This document shows positions 23,489-36,231 of a stretch of 64,000 nucleotides of DNA, in pieces. The notes under the pieces are model-generated. The model worked only from the letters and a program-made list of their open reading frames with translations. It did not search any database and had not been told where the DNA came from. The stretch is from assembly GCF_933775445.1 (NCBI RefSeq), contig NC_065872.1:4650001-4714000 (forward strand), written 5' to 3'. The DNA is from Argentina anserina (lineage: Eukaryota; Streptophyta; Magnoliopsida; Rosales; Rosaceae). Positions within the stretch are counted from its first letter, which is position 1; each line of letters starts with the position of its first letter. Made by a program: the position numbers and the translations under genes.

Positions 23489-23935
23489 TTATATATATAC
23501 AGGAACAATCGAGAGAGGACGCCCGCACTGCACCAAAGTGCGGGCATCGATCCTTTCAGGGAATCTGACCGCCGACAATAAGTCTTCTTTTGTCGGATAA
23601 AGAGCAAGACCATCCCCCGTGACGTCACTAAGAAAATAAGGATGGGGTTGAATATTATATGAAATAATACCGTATGATGCTATTATGCAATTATATGAAT
23701 TGACGTCGTAGACAATTATCGTTTTGCTATTGATTTGAAAGCAAGTTACACTGTAATTTTTTTTTCTGAATAGAAGTGGATTATATTTTCGAGTGACAAG
23801 TGATTTTTGCTTTGGTTGGAAAAAATTTCTGGATCCAGTGGCATGAAATGAATAAAAAAATGTTCGGATTTTTTTTACATAAGCCATTTTGATATAATGA
23901 ATCATAACTCGCCCTAGAAAGATTCCTTCTCGCAC
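23489..23935 (-). CDS. Unassigned ORF (148 aa), doubtful
   Basis: Uninterrupted 148-codon ORF with no domain I recognise. The N-terminal two thirds is AT-rich and looks like chance translation. The last 45 residues (from about DVTGDGLALYPTKED) are more protein-like and more GC-rich, ending in SIVPVYI. It could be the last exon of a lost gene or a pseudogene fragment. No neighbouring exon was found. Confidence 0.2.
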   Translation of the reverse strand: MREGIFLGRVMIHYIKMAYVKKIRTFFYSFHATGSRNFFQPKQKSLVTRKYNPLLFRKKNYSVTCFQINSKTIIVYDVNSYNCIIASYGIISYNIQPHPYFLSDVTGDGLALYPTKEDLLSAVRFPERIDARTLVQCGRPLSIVPVYI

Positions 23936-26310
23936 AAATAACTCAATAATGTGGGAACCTAGATGAGATGAAAATGCTGTGCTTAATCATGTCACATCAT
24001 ATTTGTGTGAACGAATGGTAATCACACATATAGAAAGCGCAGGTTACAAGTTCATCTGCTTCTTCCCATATATTGATTAGATTCTAGGAGTTTCTCTTTC
24101 GATTAGGTGAGTGAGGTAATTCTATTAATGATATGACCTTATCAAATACATACAGTATATGGTTGAAAATGCCAAATGAGATGGTAGATCAATTTATTTC
24201 TCAAACATGAAATAAAAGGGAAAGAAAAAGGAAGAGTACTATGAAGCTAGCACCACTTTCAACATACGTTATCTACCTGTCTCCATATTGGGGCCATCAA
24301 TCACACCATTTTGACACTAAAAAGGGCTATGAAGTTTACAAATAATGACACTGATGCATGTTCTGATTCAATTTCGGGTCTTGTCTTCTCTGAAACTTTA
24401 GGGTTTCTGGAACTTTCTGCACATGTTAAGCAGTTCCCCATTGCTAGCTTTAACCAAAAGCTCTAGGACCCATTTCGTGACATGCGCAGAATATACACAT
24501 GGTTTCTTAATCCGGCGGCTGGATTCCGGGAGCTGTTTACTGTTCCTTTACTAATTAGTGTTGCCCGATTCATGAACGTTTTACTAATTAGTGTCGCAAT
24601 CATGAAATTTTTACAACTTTGAGTAGTTAGTAGAGTCGGTTCTTAAGATGTAACTATGGATGGATAAAGATTGCTACTTTAGATTAAGATCAAGAATCTT
24701 GTGACGAAGTTACTCATCATCAAGCTTTAACTTCCATTGTCTGGTATGTCACTGTTGAATTTATGGAACGACCATGGTAGAGAGGCCAACTCAACACGAT
24801 TCAGGGTCATTAATTGATGTTAGAGAAAGCCAGAATATATAGAGCTTCATTCCAAATGTGTGAAAGCAGAGCCAACTTAGGTACAGACTGGTGTTGAGTT
24901 AAAGGGGACGGTGGGGGCATTAGCAAAGCAGAGGCAGGGGTGACCGATCAGTTCAATAATTTTGACGTGTTGGGTGGGTAGAAGGAAAGGTTGGTTTTTA
25001 TGATAGACCGAACTCTAATCTTTGGCTTGAGTAGGAGGTAATGTAGGCACTATGAGTCTGTTTGGGACTCTACACTGCCAGCTCTATCACCTCTATGGAT
25101 GTCATATGGGGCTAGTCATACAAACACCATAGTTCAATCAGTTGGCGAGAGAAATCAGTGAAAGATATTTTGACCCCATGGGTAGTTTACTGAAGAGATA
25201 ATCCGATGCTATGTGACTGTGTATTGGTCGTTTCCCAGTTTATATATAAGTTTATAATCTTGTATTGGTTAAGAATTGAGTTTCATGCGTTATATATGAA
25301 TGTTGCTTCTTGAAAATTTAAAAGATATTATAGAATAAGTCAACAATGTATATCAAGCTAACACACTCTCGGTCATGTAATTCAATTTAACAATTTGTAC
25401 GTTGAGAAGTCAAAACATAGTTGGGGATTGAACATTTAAATGCAAGTTTTCTTGCTCACAAATTTTAAATGCAAATACTCTTAATCACAAACAATACTCT
25501 AATATCAAGGTAGAGAACCATTAAAATCTTATTACGCCTACAGTAAAAATGATGACTTCAAATAAGGAGATGAAACAAAAGATTTGATCTTTGATAACGT
25601 GGTCGACACCTACCACTCCATATCACTAAATAGTAACTACTGCCAAGTTTCCATTATGCAGAGAATGTGACTAGAACCCAAAAGTACTTGTCTTTATTTC
25701 ATGAGAATCTGAAAAACTTTACCTAGATGATTGAGCATTATAAGATCCAAATAGAGAGGAGGACAGCTAACCCTTGTACATAAAGGATTTATTAGTCAGC
25801 TAAAGGTGAATCTTGGGTTGGATATGGCATATGGGCGTATTGCCCCTGGTTATAATGTGACCTGCAGTTTCTCAATGTGAATGAGCAGCTGACAACTTAA
25901 CACTAGCACTAAGAATTTTCCCCCAATTATCAATAGCACTACTATGAAATTTAGTTAGGTAACTGTCCCTCAATATCACTCCAACTTCAGCTTTTGAACC
26001 CTTATTTCATTTTAACATAGCACTACTTCAAATGAACTGAAGGAGTGCAGGACCAGTGTGTATAACAGTAGATCAAATATCAGATATTTGGCATTCAGCT
26101 TCCCTTAACTGAATCATTGAGAAAAATACAAAGATGAAGTGTTTATTAATTACCAGCTAGTAATATATGAACAACCAATTTGATGTACAAGATGTGATAC
26201 TACATTTTGCTGCAATTCAATGATTTCACCTAATCTTTCTGCCTAAGTAACAAAAAATTTCTATCACAATTGGAGGGCAGCATTGCTTGCTGCGGTGCTG
26301 TTTATCATGT
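23936..26310. other. Long intergenic region, no gene recognised
   Basis: About 2.4 kb of single-copy-looking AT-rich DNA between the doubtful ORF and the 3' end of the MLO gene. A short direct repeat (ttactaattagtgt, about 40 bases apart) lies near 24548-24592. The last 200 bases are probably MLO 3' UTR. Confidence 0.4.
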
Positions 26311-29300
26311 TTACTTTGCCAGATCTGGCTTTGTGAATGCGAATTCGTCCATTTCGATAGTGGTTTGCTCCTCATGGTGTGGCTCGGTTATTTCAGTTTG
26401 TTGCTCTACTTGATCCACTCTTACTATCAAGTTTGTTGATGATCCAGGTGACAAGGGATCGATTTCATTATCTGATATCTCGTGATCTCCGAATGTGGAT
26501 GAGCGAGTTGAGTGACCGGTTGTTTTGAAACGATGCAATGTAGGTCCAGAGGAGTGCACGGTTGTAACAGATGTGCTTCCACCACCAACGGTGCTTCCAC
26601 CCAGGGTTCGAGCAGGAGACTTGGCTCCGGCGGTCTTCTTTTTCACAGCATTGTGCCACTTCTTGAGGGCCTTGGATGTTTGTTCGTCAAAGATGGACTT
26701 TTTCATGTTTGAACCCATCTGCAATATTCACCACATTAATTTTGCATATACTCTCATCTTGTTCAATTCACAAAGATATTTACATACAACGAGACATCAT
26801 ATGAGAAATGAAGTTTTAAGATTTTCTTGAAGACAGCAGCTATTGATTTTCTTCTGATACGCAACTTATAATAGGTAGTTTCCATTGTAGAGTAGATTAT
26901 TTAGCCTCCAAGAGAAGATTAGCATCAAATGGGGCACTTAAGCTTCCAATTTCCGTGGTTTTTTTTTTGTGGTGGTGATCATTTTACAAAATTCTAAATT
27001 TAGATGATTGCTTTTGCCCTCACGAATGTGAGCTACTGCATGAAGAAATTCAGGATTGAGGCAAAAAGAATGTACCTGAGTTACAAGCGCATATAGTGGC
27101 AGTGTTATGTAGCTGCATACACATAGAACTCCACCCCTGTATGACAAAACACGCCAATTTAATTTAGATAACAATCCAAGGACACTGGAATCAAATAATT
27201 TACCCATTTCTGGGAAGGAAAAACCAATTAAATGCAACAATCATTGTACAATACAACACCCATCAGTCCATCAGAACATAACTAAGCATATATATAAATG
27301 GAGAGGGAGATTGTAGAGTGAAGACACAAGTCAAATGCTTACCCTACAATCACTTTTGCAATTGCAAGCTTGAAATTGGCATGGAAGCAAGATTTCAACC
27401 CAAATGAATACTGCAGAGAAAGTTGTCATTCAACCTTTGGTTAGCCATGAGATACAGTTCAAAGAGTGCGATGGAAATATCAAGTTGGAACAGTTCCTTA
27501 CCCAAATCCATAAGAAATATATAATTTGGAACGCATTCTGCATGTACCAGAAAACCGATTTGATAGTCAGAGGTTGGAGCAGGAAATATAAGTTAAACAT
27601 TACACTAGGAATTTCAATGTGTTTAAAAAGTAGATATTGTTATTCAATAAAAAAAATATTGAACACACATTAACACTGAAACTGCAGTTGAAACATCTAT
27701 CTTTTGACCAAAGACATAATAACATAGCCACATAGGTATCTGGTGGCAATGAAAAGGTGATGACTGTTCTCAATTCTAAGCTACTTACATAGTGTGTTGT
27801 AATTTGTGAATATGAGATTAAAAGCATCGTTCAAGTTTAAACAGATTGAGATCATAGAAATTTGAGTTTGTGATAATAGCTACACAACCTATTCCTAAAT
27901 CCAGGTATAATGACTAAGATCTGAACACCTGAACTTTATAAACAAGCCACAGACAAATCTGAATTTTCTTAAACAAAATTTTGGAATGAGAATCTTCACT
28001 ATAAATAAATAGAGACACTCGGAGATAATTTAAAAAAAAATTCACATTTTAAGGTCAGCAACCCTTTAAAGTTTGCAGCAAGCAACATCATTTTTCGCCT
28101 TCCATGTGATTTTAACTTTTGTAATCTGAGAAAGTAGATAACAAATTCCACTCTAGTAGACAAAAGATCTTAGATTTGAAGAGAGAGACAGGCAATGCAA
28201 TACCTGAAACAACGCAAAATGGATGAGATGAAGAACCAAGTGCGGTCGACCAAACCAAAAGTACCTATCAGAGCCTTGTACAAGGGGAATCCCTTGAACC
28301 ACTGCATGTCTTTCTGATATTTCTAGTGCCATCTTGGTTAGAACGGATTGAAGTTCTGTTCCAATGGCTAAGATTATCTGCATTTACTTAACTGGTAAGA
28401 ACTTCACTCTGCAACTAATCTACATATATAATTACACACACAAATATCTTTTCTTTGAGGAAAATTATTCTTACAATGACAGGGATTGTGGATGCCCAAA
28501 ATAGTGCTTGCCATCCTAAAATAACAGAGTATCAGTAATGTAAGACAATTGTATTCAATTATAAAGCACAGAATTATATAAAAAGGAGATCTCTAGGAAG
28601 AAGCAGCTTACCTTTAACATTAAGAAGTAAAAATATCACAAAAGATGCCCATAGTACGGGACTGTCACATCAAAAAGTAAAATTAGATGTCGACCGATAT
28701 AGGCAAGATAGTGATAAATACACTAGAAATGTTGATGATACCTGACTCCGACAACGACCTGGAAGTCATCCTCTAGTGATCTCTTGATATACTTTTGGAA
28801 GTTAAATTTACTTCCAGGGGCTAAATGGACCTATAATATAGTGTATCCATAAGAGATAGTGATAGAATCAAGACGATAATCTGTACATTTTTATCGATAA
28901 TACTCACAGAAATGAATCCATTGCGCACTGTCAAGTAGTCAGATTTACTAACAGACCTAAAAAATTGTCGAAAGAAGCATCCCTGCCATAGAAAACTGTA
29001 AGTTCACTAAAACATATAACATATACACAACAATTACAAAACAATAAGATTACAACTACAGTGTACAAAGTAAGGCCTACTGGGTTTTGACTATCTGATT
29101 CCATTTGCTTAGATTCTCTCTTTCTTTTTTCCTTCTTCTCATTATTTTCCAAGTTTAAGTTGGTTAGACAGAGGTACAAGTAACCATGTAGGTTTACTTT
29201 TTCTTTTTCTTTTTTTGTGTATTGAACATCGTAGGCTTAATGTAAGTACTAAGTTACATCGTGTAATTTTCTTATAGCATCTTTTGACAGTTATGGTCAT

Positions 29301-31575
29301 CTTAAGGGCATAAACTGCAGCTACTGCAGCCATGATTTAGAAGTTAGTATCTAAGTACAAGGTACAAAGTCTCTGTATCTTTATCCATTCATATTCTAGA
29401 AAATTTCTTAATGAAAGGCAAATAGAATCTTTTTGCATCCGCATAAGCCTCTTGCAAAATTAAAAGTTTCGTTAAAAGATAACTCACAACATAAAAGAAG
29501 AATGGAATCCTAGTCCAGTAACTGGTATGTGCTTTCACAAATGATGTCTCATGAGTAAGCCTAAATCTTGAAGGATCTGCCCAGAAAACATATTCACAAA
29601 TTAGTTATCAATAAATGGTTTCTTATATTTCTGTCAAAAGGATGGGATTGCTTCGAGCTCTAAAACTAGTTTTATGAAAGGATCATATACCATTTGAAAA
29701 CTCATAGCTATGTGATGAAGTCTCAGCCTCCCATTGCTTCCATCCTCGGATCTGTAGAAAGAAATATCCAGCAATTATTGAAGATATATAAGATGCACAG
29801 TTCATTAATTTTTTTTAGATGGTAGGGATCACTAAATATTGTTAAACATATATTATGGCCCCAACAAGTTCAGCCTGCATCATAAAACTCAGGATTCCAC
29901 GCAATCAACGATATAATCTTTACTTATCTATGCATATGAACCTTTAATCACAAAGAAGACACACCACAGAAACACTCAAATGTAGACCTCCCATACCTTT
30001 AGCCTCCCAAGGAGCATTGTGATTGCACTGTATGCTACATGAAAGGCAGCCAAGAAGAATATGAGAATGTGCAATTGGTGCAGTCCATTAATGGAGATAA
30101 GTGGCTCATAACCCTGGTAACAGAAATCAGAAAGTTAACATCCATTAGAGCATAGTTGCTTGCTGTTATTTGGGTTCCTAGTTTGGAAAATCTTCAGCTT
30201 ACTTCAATTGCTAAATAAATAAGATAACGCTTGGACACGTCATTGCATAAACAACAGAATAATGTTACTGTTAATCATATGGTCAAGTTAAGAGGTGAAG
30301 AACAGGGTACACTTACACTCTTGCATGTCAAGGTAGTTACAGTGGCTAAAAATCGGCGATCAGTCGATAAGAGTCTTCGGCGACTTGTTTCTTCTTCCTC
30401 TTCCGTAGTAGTTGAAGCTGCACTACATGGCAGCATAGTGTTTGCAACCTTTACCGGTATACAGATTTTGGCAATGTAGCTTTGACTGAAGGTCAGGATT
30501 AGTGAAATAAAACCCAGAATCATCAGCTCTGCAAAAAATATTCATCACAAGTCAAATGTGTATCCAAAACCTTTTATTTCATACAAAGTTTGTATAAGCA
30601 TCCTCTGAGAAAAATTGGTCATGAGTAAATGTGAACTGCATCTTACCTGCTTTAACCTTCTCCAGAGCTTCAAACATACCTCTTTTGTGCCTATCGGAAA
30701 GCCACTGCATTGAAATGTTAATAAAAAGAAAGTTAATGAGCAGAATCCTCATGAAGTGACCATGCTCATATCAACAAAATGCTCATTACAGCACACCAAC
30801 TTTCCCTAATCAAGAAATGAATAATGAACAGATCTGAAGTATTGAATATCATAACAAGAGCACCCATGGACAAACAAGAATCAGGGAAAAAAGAAATTCT
30901 GGAAAATGAAAAAACTTAAAAGCAACATTAATATTTACTACTATCATTTCATCTTACATCCTAGCACTTGGGACTTTCCTTTGATTCAAACAACTTCAGA
31001 AGTCATTTCCGAGTCAAATTCATCGATAAAAAACAGAACTTCCCAATCACAATGAAACATAGTTTGCTGCAATTCAAAGCCTCAACCATGTGAAAGGAAC
31101 TCTAGTCAATTGCAATTGCTTCTACAGAGAATACAAAATTGATAAAAGACAGAATTATTGACTAAATTGGGACCAAAATGGTCACCATGATCACCAGGAG
31201 AGCACACAAAAGTCAAAAACCATAATCATAAAAAGGCACAGAAAACAACTTGAACTGCGATCTAAGATCGCACACCAATCACATACACTAGACTCTACAA
31301 AACACAATACTAACGAGCAAAAGGGTATTTAAAAAACCGAAAATTGTAGCTTCAGAGATCAGTACCGTTCCGACTTTGTGTAGAATCTTCTCCAAAACCA
31401 GAGAAATGATAATGATAACAGCACAAACTCCGGCCACGGCCCAAGTAGGCGTCTGGTTCAGCTCCCTCGACGCCGTCGTAGTAGTAGTACTAGTCGTCTC
31501 CTCTGCCGCCATAGCCACACCCGACAACAACAACAACAACACCCCGAACCACAGAACCAAACATAAAGACGACAT
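26311..31575 (-). CDS. MLO8: MLO-like seven-transmembrane protein, MLO8-type (582 aa)
   Basis: Fifteen exons in transcription order: 31575-31366, 30704-30647, 30528-30317, 30113-29997, 29751-29691, 29576-29488, 28982-28908, 28830-28742, 28661-28612, 28515-28475, 28377-28204, 27537-27502, 27410-27343, 27136-27076 and 26718-26311. All introns are GT-AG. The N-terminus has a hydrophobic leader (residues 3-22), then [13 protein letters not shown] starting TM1 (about 45-62). Family blocks follow: [68 protein letters not shown] and [17 protein letters not shown]. The cytosolic tail carries the calmodulin-binding helix [12 protein letters not shown] (W468). The tail ([10 protein letters not shown], then EFAFTKP) resembles Arabidopsis MLO8 and MLO10. 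MLOs are calcium-permeable channels regulated by calmodulin; this clade is tied to reproduction and root growth more than to mildew susceptibility. An in-frame Met further upstream was not found. Confidence 0.93.
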
Positions 31576-31670
31576 CTTTCTCAAACTCGAAGCTTTCCAA
31601 GTTTCCAACAACAATATGGACCAAACCCAAAACCGTTCTAGATGAAAGCTTCTCTGAGGGGGCTGGCTTT

Positions 31671-31682
31671 CTATATATATAG
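31671..31682 (-). promoter_or_regulatory. Probable TATA box of the MLO gene
   Basis: Minus-strand sequence ctatatatatagaaag lies about 100 bases before the MLO start codon, a suitable place for a TATA box with a short leader. No other evidence. Confidence 0.4.
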
Positions 31683-34600
31683 AGAGAAGCGTTTACTGAG
31701 TTTCCTTTTACGGTTTGGTCTACGCGGCTTTGGGAAACTAACCTCCCCGAGGAGTGTTTCAGCAGAAAGAATTGTTTAAACAAACGGCACAACAGGAAGA
31801 GGCAGCCAATCCTGAAAGCAACTGCAACGAAGGAACCCAACTCTTATCAACTCTGGGATTTTGGTTTAATTTGGTTCTTTAAACTGTTTTGGCAGAGAAC
31901 CATCTATATATATATATCGGGAAAGTGTTGGTTATAGTTGAAACTAAACTGTAAACTCATATGAGATTGTGCCATTAATGTAGGGGGGAAATAAATTTGA
32001 GATTGAAAGGATGAGGGGGCGGACTGAGCTATCTATCTAGTCTAATCTATGGAGGAGATGCATGGCTGAACTTCCACTTTACTCGGTTACTGACTTACTG
32101 TGGTGGTGAGGTCAAACTAAGACGACTAATGAAGCAGCTCGAGGTTTGTGATTCGCTGAGAGAGGAATCTGCTGTTTCCAGCTTTCCATGTATACCAGCA
32201 TAGCAATAATTATCGCTCAATTTGGGGAGATGATCTTTTTGTTTTCTCTTTCCTTTCTTTCCCATCCAAATCAACGGTTTTCTCATTCATATAATTAAAA
32301 TTACGTTCACTCACTTCCTTAAAATGAAATATATATATATATATATATAATTAAAAGTTACGCGGTAATTAAGGGATTCATGCATTTACCAACACGTGAA
32401 GAAATCACATTGGTCTATTTTTGGCCTCCTAATCAGGAGACGACTTTAGGAGTTAAGTTAACAATTTGGAATTAATATCGACTCATTTCTTCACTCATTC
32501 CACTTGTATCCTAGCTCGAGAAGTGTATTGATCAAGATTATTATTTATAGCTAGTTAGCTACCATATTAATGGGCTTGGAGTTTTATATCCACCTCGATG
32601 TGTATGTTTTTATGTACTACTAGCAGCAACTTGACCCTTGCAACTCGCCTGCAACAAAAAAACAAACTGTCACGTTCTCCTTAATTTCTTGTTCTCACAC
32701 ATGTTTCCGTTTAACATTTCTTTTAATTTCATTTTTTCTTATTTATATTCACCATAATATCCTCTTGTTTATTTTTTAGACATTGACATATTTAGCAGTT
32801 CACATTTTTGTGATTATTTTGAGTACCCGTTTTATAGTACTAAATATTTATATAATACAAAGAGTAGTGTAAACCCAATCTCGCCAAATTTTGAAAACGA
32901 TACATAATGTTTATGTCATCCACGTCCAATCATATATTACACATATAATAAACATTCTGCATGTTCCTAGCTAGCTCTTTTATGAAGATCTAGAGAAGCA
33001 AGTGCTATTCGTTCAGAACACTGAAAATGCAAGACCACCGGCACCGGAAAAGGCCCATCGAAGATGACCAGAGAAAGTGCTTCAGAAATGGAGGCGGTGG
33101 AGTCGTTGACCCTAAGCCCCAGTGTAGAAAGGAAAAATGATAAACATAGACTGGGATCGAGATTCGAGAGAACGTGGCACAGAAATCTGCCACCAAAACC
33201 AAGTTTCTTGTCGTTCTTCGAATTCTCTATTTCGAGCACTTCTTTTTTTTATCAAGATCGAGAAGCACATGCGTCATTCAACGATTCTATTCGTATATAT
33301 TTATCTTCTTCCTCCTCAGATCGAGATTCATTATCTATGCTTTGTTTTTCTCTTCATGTGATTACATATGAATCATGCTCACCGCATGGTAGTATTATAC
33401 TATTAATGTGCGTTACAGATCCAAATGTTATCTTGGTTGAGTGAATTCGAATATTGAGATTCAATCCTCAGTATATATATAAAATACAGTTGATAGAAGT
33501 ACTTCAAAATACTATCAACTCTGTAAAGATTTCGGAAATTTGGATGTGTGTTTGTCGGTATGTGTATTAATTAATTTAGAAATTATTAACCAATGGTGTA
33601 GATAGTAATAATATGTTTACCAGTAATCAACCATCGGTTTATAATCAACAACATTTCTGCCAAAGTTCATAATTGTTTTTAGTTTTATAATAGAAACATA
33701 TATTTTTTGAAGTAAATGGAGTGAATCCACTCGATTATATACAGCTATATTAAGTTAAGCTGTAAGTAAATTTGTCGGTCACTCCTACCATGTTTACTTT
33801 ATGCCCATCTCAGAAATAAATGTAATAAGTGTCATAGTTCTTATAAAAGACATTTAATATTTATTTGTAAGATGATCATAAATTAAAATGGGCGGAATAA
33901 GCCGTAGAGATTCGAAGAGCCCTCGGGTGGTGCATGATATTAGACGTGCGAGTGCAATTAAAAATGCAAATATGACCTCTTTCATTCCCCTTAAAATGAT
34001 GACCTCTCACGATATGAAACGCCCAATATATAAATTAAACAAAGACAAGTAGTTTGGATGGATAAATAATCCTAGTGTTTGTAAAAAGTATTATTTAGTA
34101 TTATTTTGCAAGCAATTAGCAAGGCATTAGGTGTGTTCATTGATCAGCCCGATCACGAGCCAAACCCAAAGTCAGATCACATCTTTGTTCTTTTCACAAT
34201 ATATGCCAACTTTGCCAGCCCAACGCGTCCAAAAGGTTAATGCCATTTTCAATTTTGTTTCTTATAATTGGCCAAACAAAACCGGCCGATTTGATTAATC
34301 ATCTGAATAGCTATGCAAGAGTTTCTCTTTATAAAACGGTGTGGATATAAATACAGGTCAAATTTTGATAGTGGAGGTGTAAAGCTAGGTCAATGATTTA
34401 TATTAGTTTAATTACAGCTCAATTCATACATTTGATTCCAAATGGATGCACACCAAGGCCAGAACAAATCGAGATGGGATCCCCCGCACGCAACTTCTTA
34501 AAGGTTTTGTTTTGCAAATCGAGTTGATATAGACATTGTTTGAACTAATCCCTCTTCAAAATATGGGTACTAGCACGGTGCCATGCAAGTACACCAAAGC

Positions 34601-36231
34601 TTAAGAGTCTCTGATCATATGTGTATTTCGTGAACTTATAAGAAGTTATGTTTCCGTAAATTAGTTAAAGGAGAATGTGTTGAATAATACATCCGCATAT
34701 AAAAGAAGAATACATTAAACTTTGTAATGTAACTAATATAACATACTAATAAAGTACTTATTAATCATGTTCGGATATATATGACTATGACACGTAAAAG
34801 AAGAACAACATGACTATTTTTCAAACATTTTTGCATAAAGGCGTCCATAAAGAACAATAGAACAAAATACTTGACCCTAACAAAAACAAAAGATTGATCA
34901 AATCATTCAAAATGGTTGGGAGAATGGGAGGTTATATGAGAAGTAAGGATGGCCCTAAATGGCTGCATAAGTACGTTTAACCAACATTTACAAACGTATA
35001 TTGTGTAGTTTCATGACCAAATCTAGATTAGACGAGGACTGGTAGTCGCGCCATTCATATATATCCAAGTCATCTTCCTCCATCATATCTTCTATGTTTC
35101 AGAATATGAAAACTGGACTATTCGATCTCATTTCTTATTGAAAGGGTCTTGCATGCATTAGACTTATAGATTGAAACCGTAATTATTAACATGCAAGAAG
35201 AGAATATATTGCCAAGTAAATGGTGGCTGGATTGGTCATCTTTGAACTCGGCTGATTACTAACTAATTCTTAACACTGTTGCGGTGCTTTCTCCTTTACA
35301 CAGTTACACTGCTGTTTTTCCAAATCAATACCTCGTCAAAATCTATGGATTACCATCTACAATTTTGTCCTTTTAGGTTCACATTACTGGGTCCTCTTCA
35401 AGTTTCAACAATAAAAACACGAATATAGTACCAATAGCTCCAGCAATCTGGCTATAAGTTTTGTTTTACTGTAATGATGCTTATGGACTTCTTTCGACAT
35501 CTATGACGTGCTGAGTAAGATGAACAAATAGTTGGTACTTGAGAAAACCTAAAGTTCGTGTCTTTGTCATGTAACAAAATTAGTTGACACTATCATGTAA
35601 GCTTACAATTTAGAAAGTATTATTCAACATGTATTTTAATTACCGGATTACTGAAAATTAAAAACTCTTCAATAAATTTTATTATTTTGCGAGTTTTCAA
35701 ATTGCTAGAGGAATGCGCATCTTGATTTTTAGTTTCATAAGTTTGAGAAGCGCTTAAAAACCGTTGTTTGAATATGAAAGAGTTTTTATTGAAGAAATAA
35801 TGAATTCTGAAATCGTGTGTTATATAGTACATAAATTTTAAATGAGGCCACACAGTTGCAACTTTGAGGGGAAATCACAATTTTAGTAGAAAAAGACTAA
35901 AATGAGGCTAATCGATGTGCAATAAAAGAGGGGGGGGGGGGGGAAACAAAAAAAGAGAGAAATGGATGAGCTTTGTTGGGCCAGACTTGTGAGCCGAAAT
36001 AGTCAGCGGAAGACAGAGGGAGCTTAAAGCCCAAAAGAGTAGCTTCCCCACATTAAAATTCTCTGGATTACAAGAAATGAGTAGTTAAATTGTCTGATCT
36101 TGAATGAAGCTAAGAACAAGAAGGCCAATTGTGTCGATAATACCGAAGTCTTGCACCCAATTTGTTTCCCTCTACCAAATACTCTTTCTCTCTTGGTGGG
36201 TTTTCTGTGTGTTGTTAAGTTGAAGAAAACC
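31683..36231. other. Long intergenic region without a recognisable gene
   Basis: About 4.5 kb. Holds the MLO promoter, an (AT)n run near 32331-32348, a stretch with overlapping ORFs on both strands at 32967-33444 that matches no family I know, and generally AT-rich DNA to 35900. A poly-G run of 14 bases lies at 35930-35943. The final 100 bases include the 5' UTR of the plastid protein gene. Confidence 0.4.
35930..35943. repeat. Poly-G homopolymer run
   Basis: Fourteen consecutive G residues, rare in AT-rich plant intergenic DNA. Its length may be uncertain because homopolymers are error-prone. Confidence 0.8.

Noticed and set aside
23489..23935. Confident gene call for the 148-aa ORF
   Set aside because: Only its last third looks protein-like; kept as a low-confidence feature only.
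32967..33444. Overlapping ORFs on both strands
   Set aside because: No domain, no splice context and no consistent composition; likely chance open frames.
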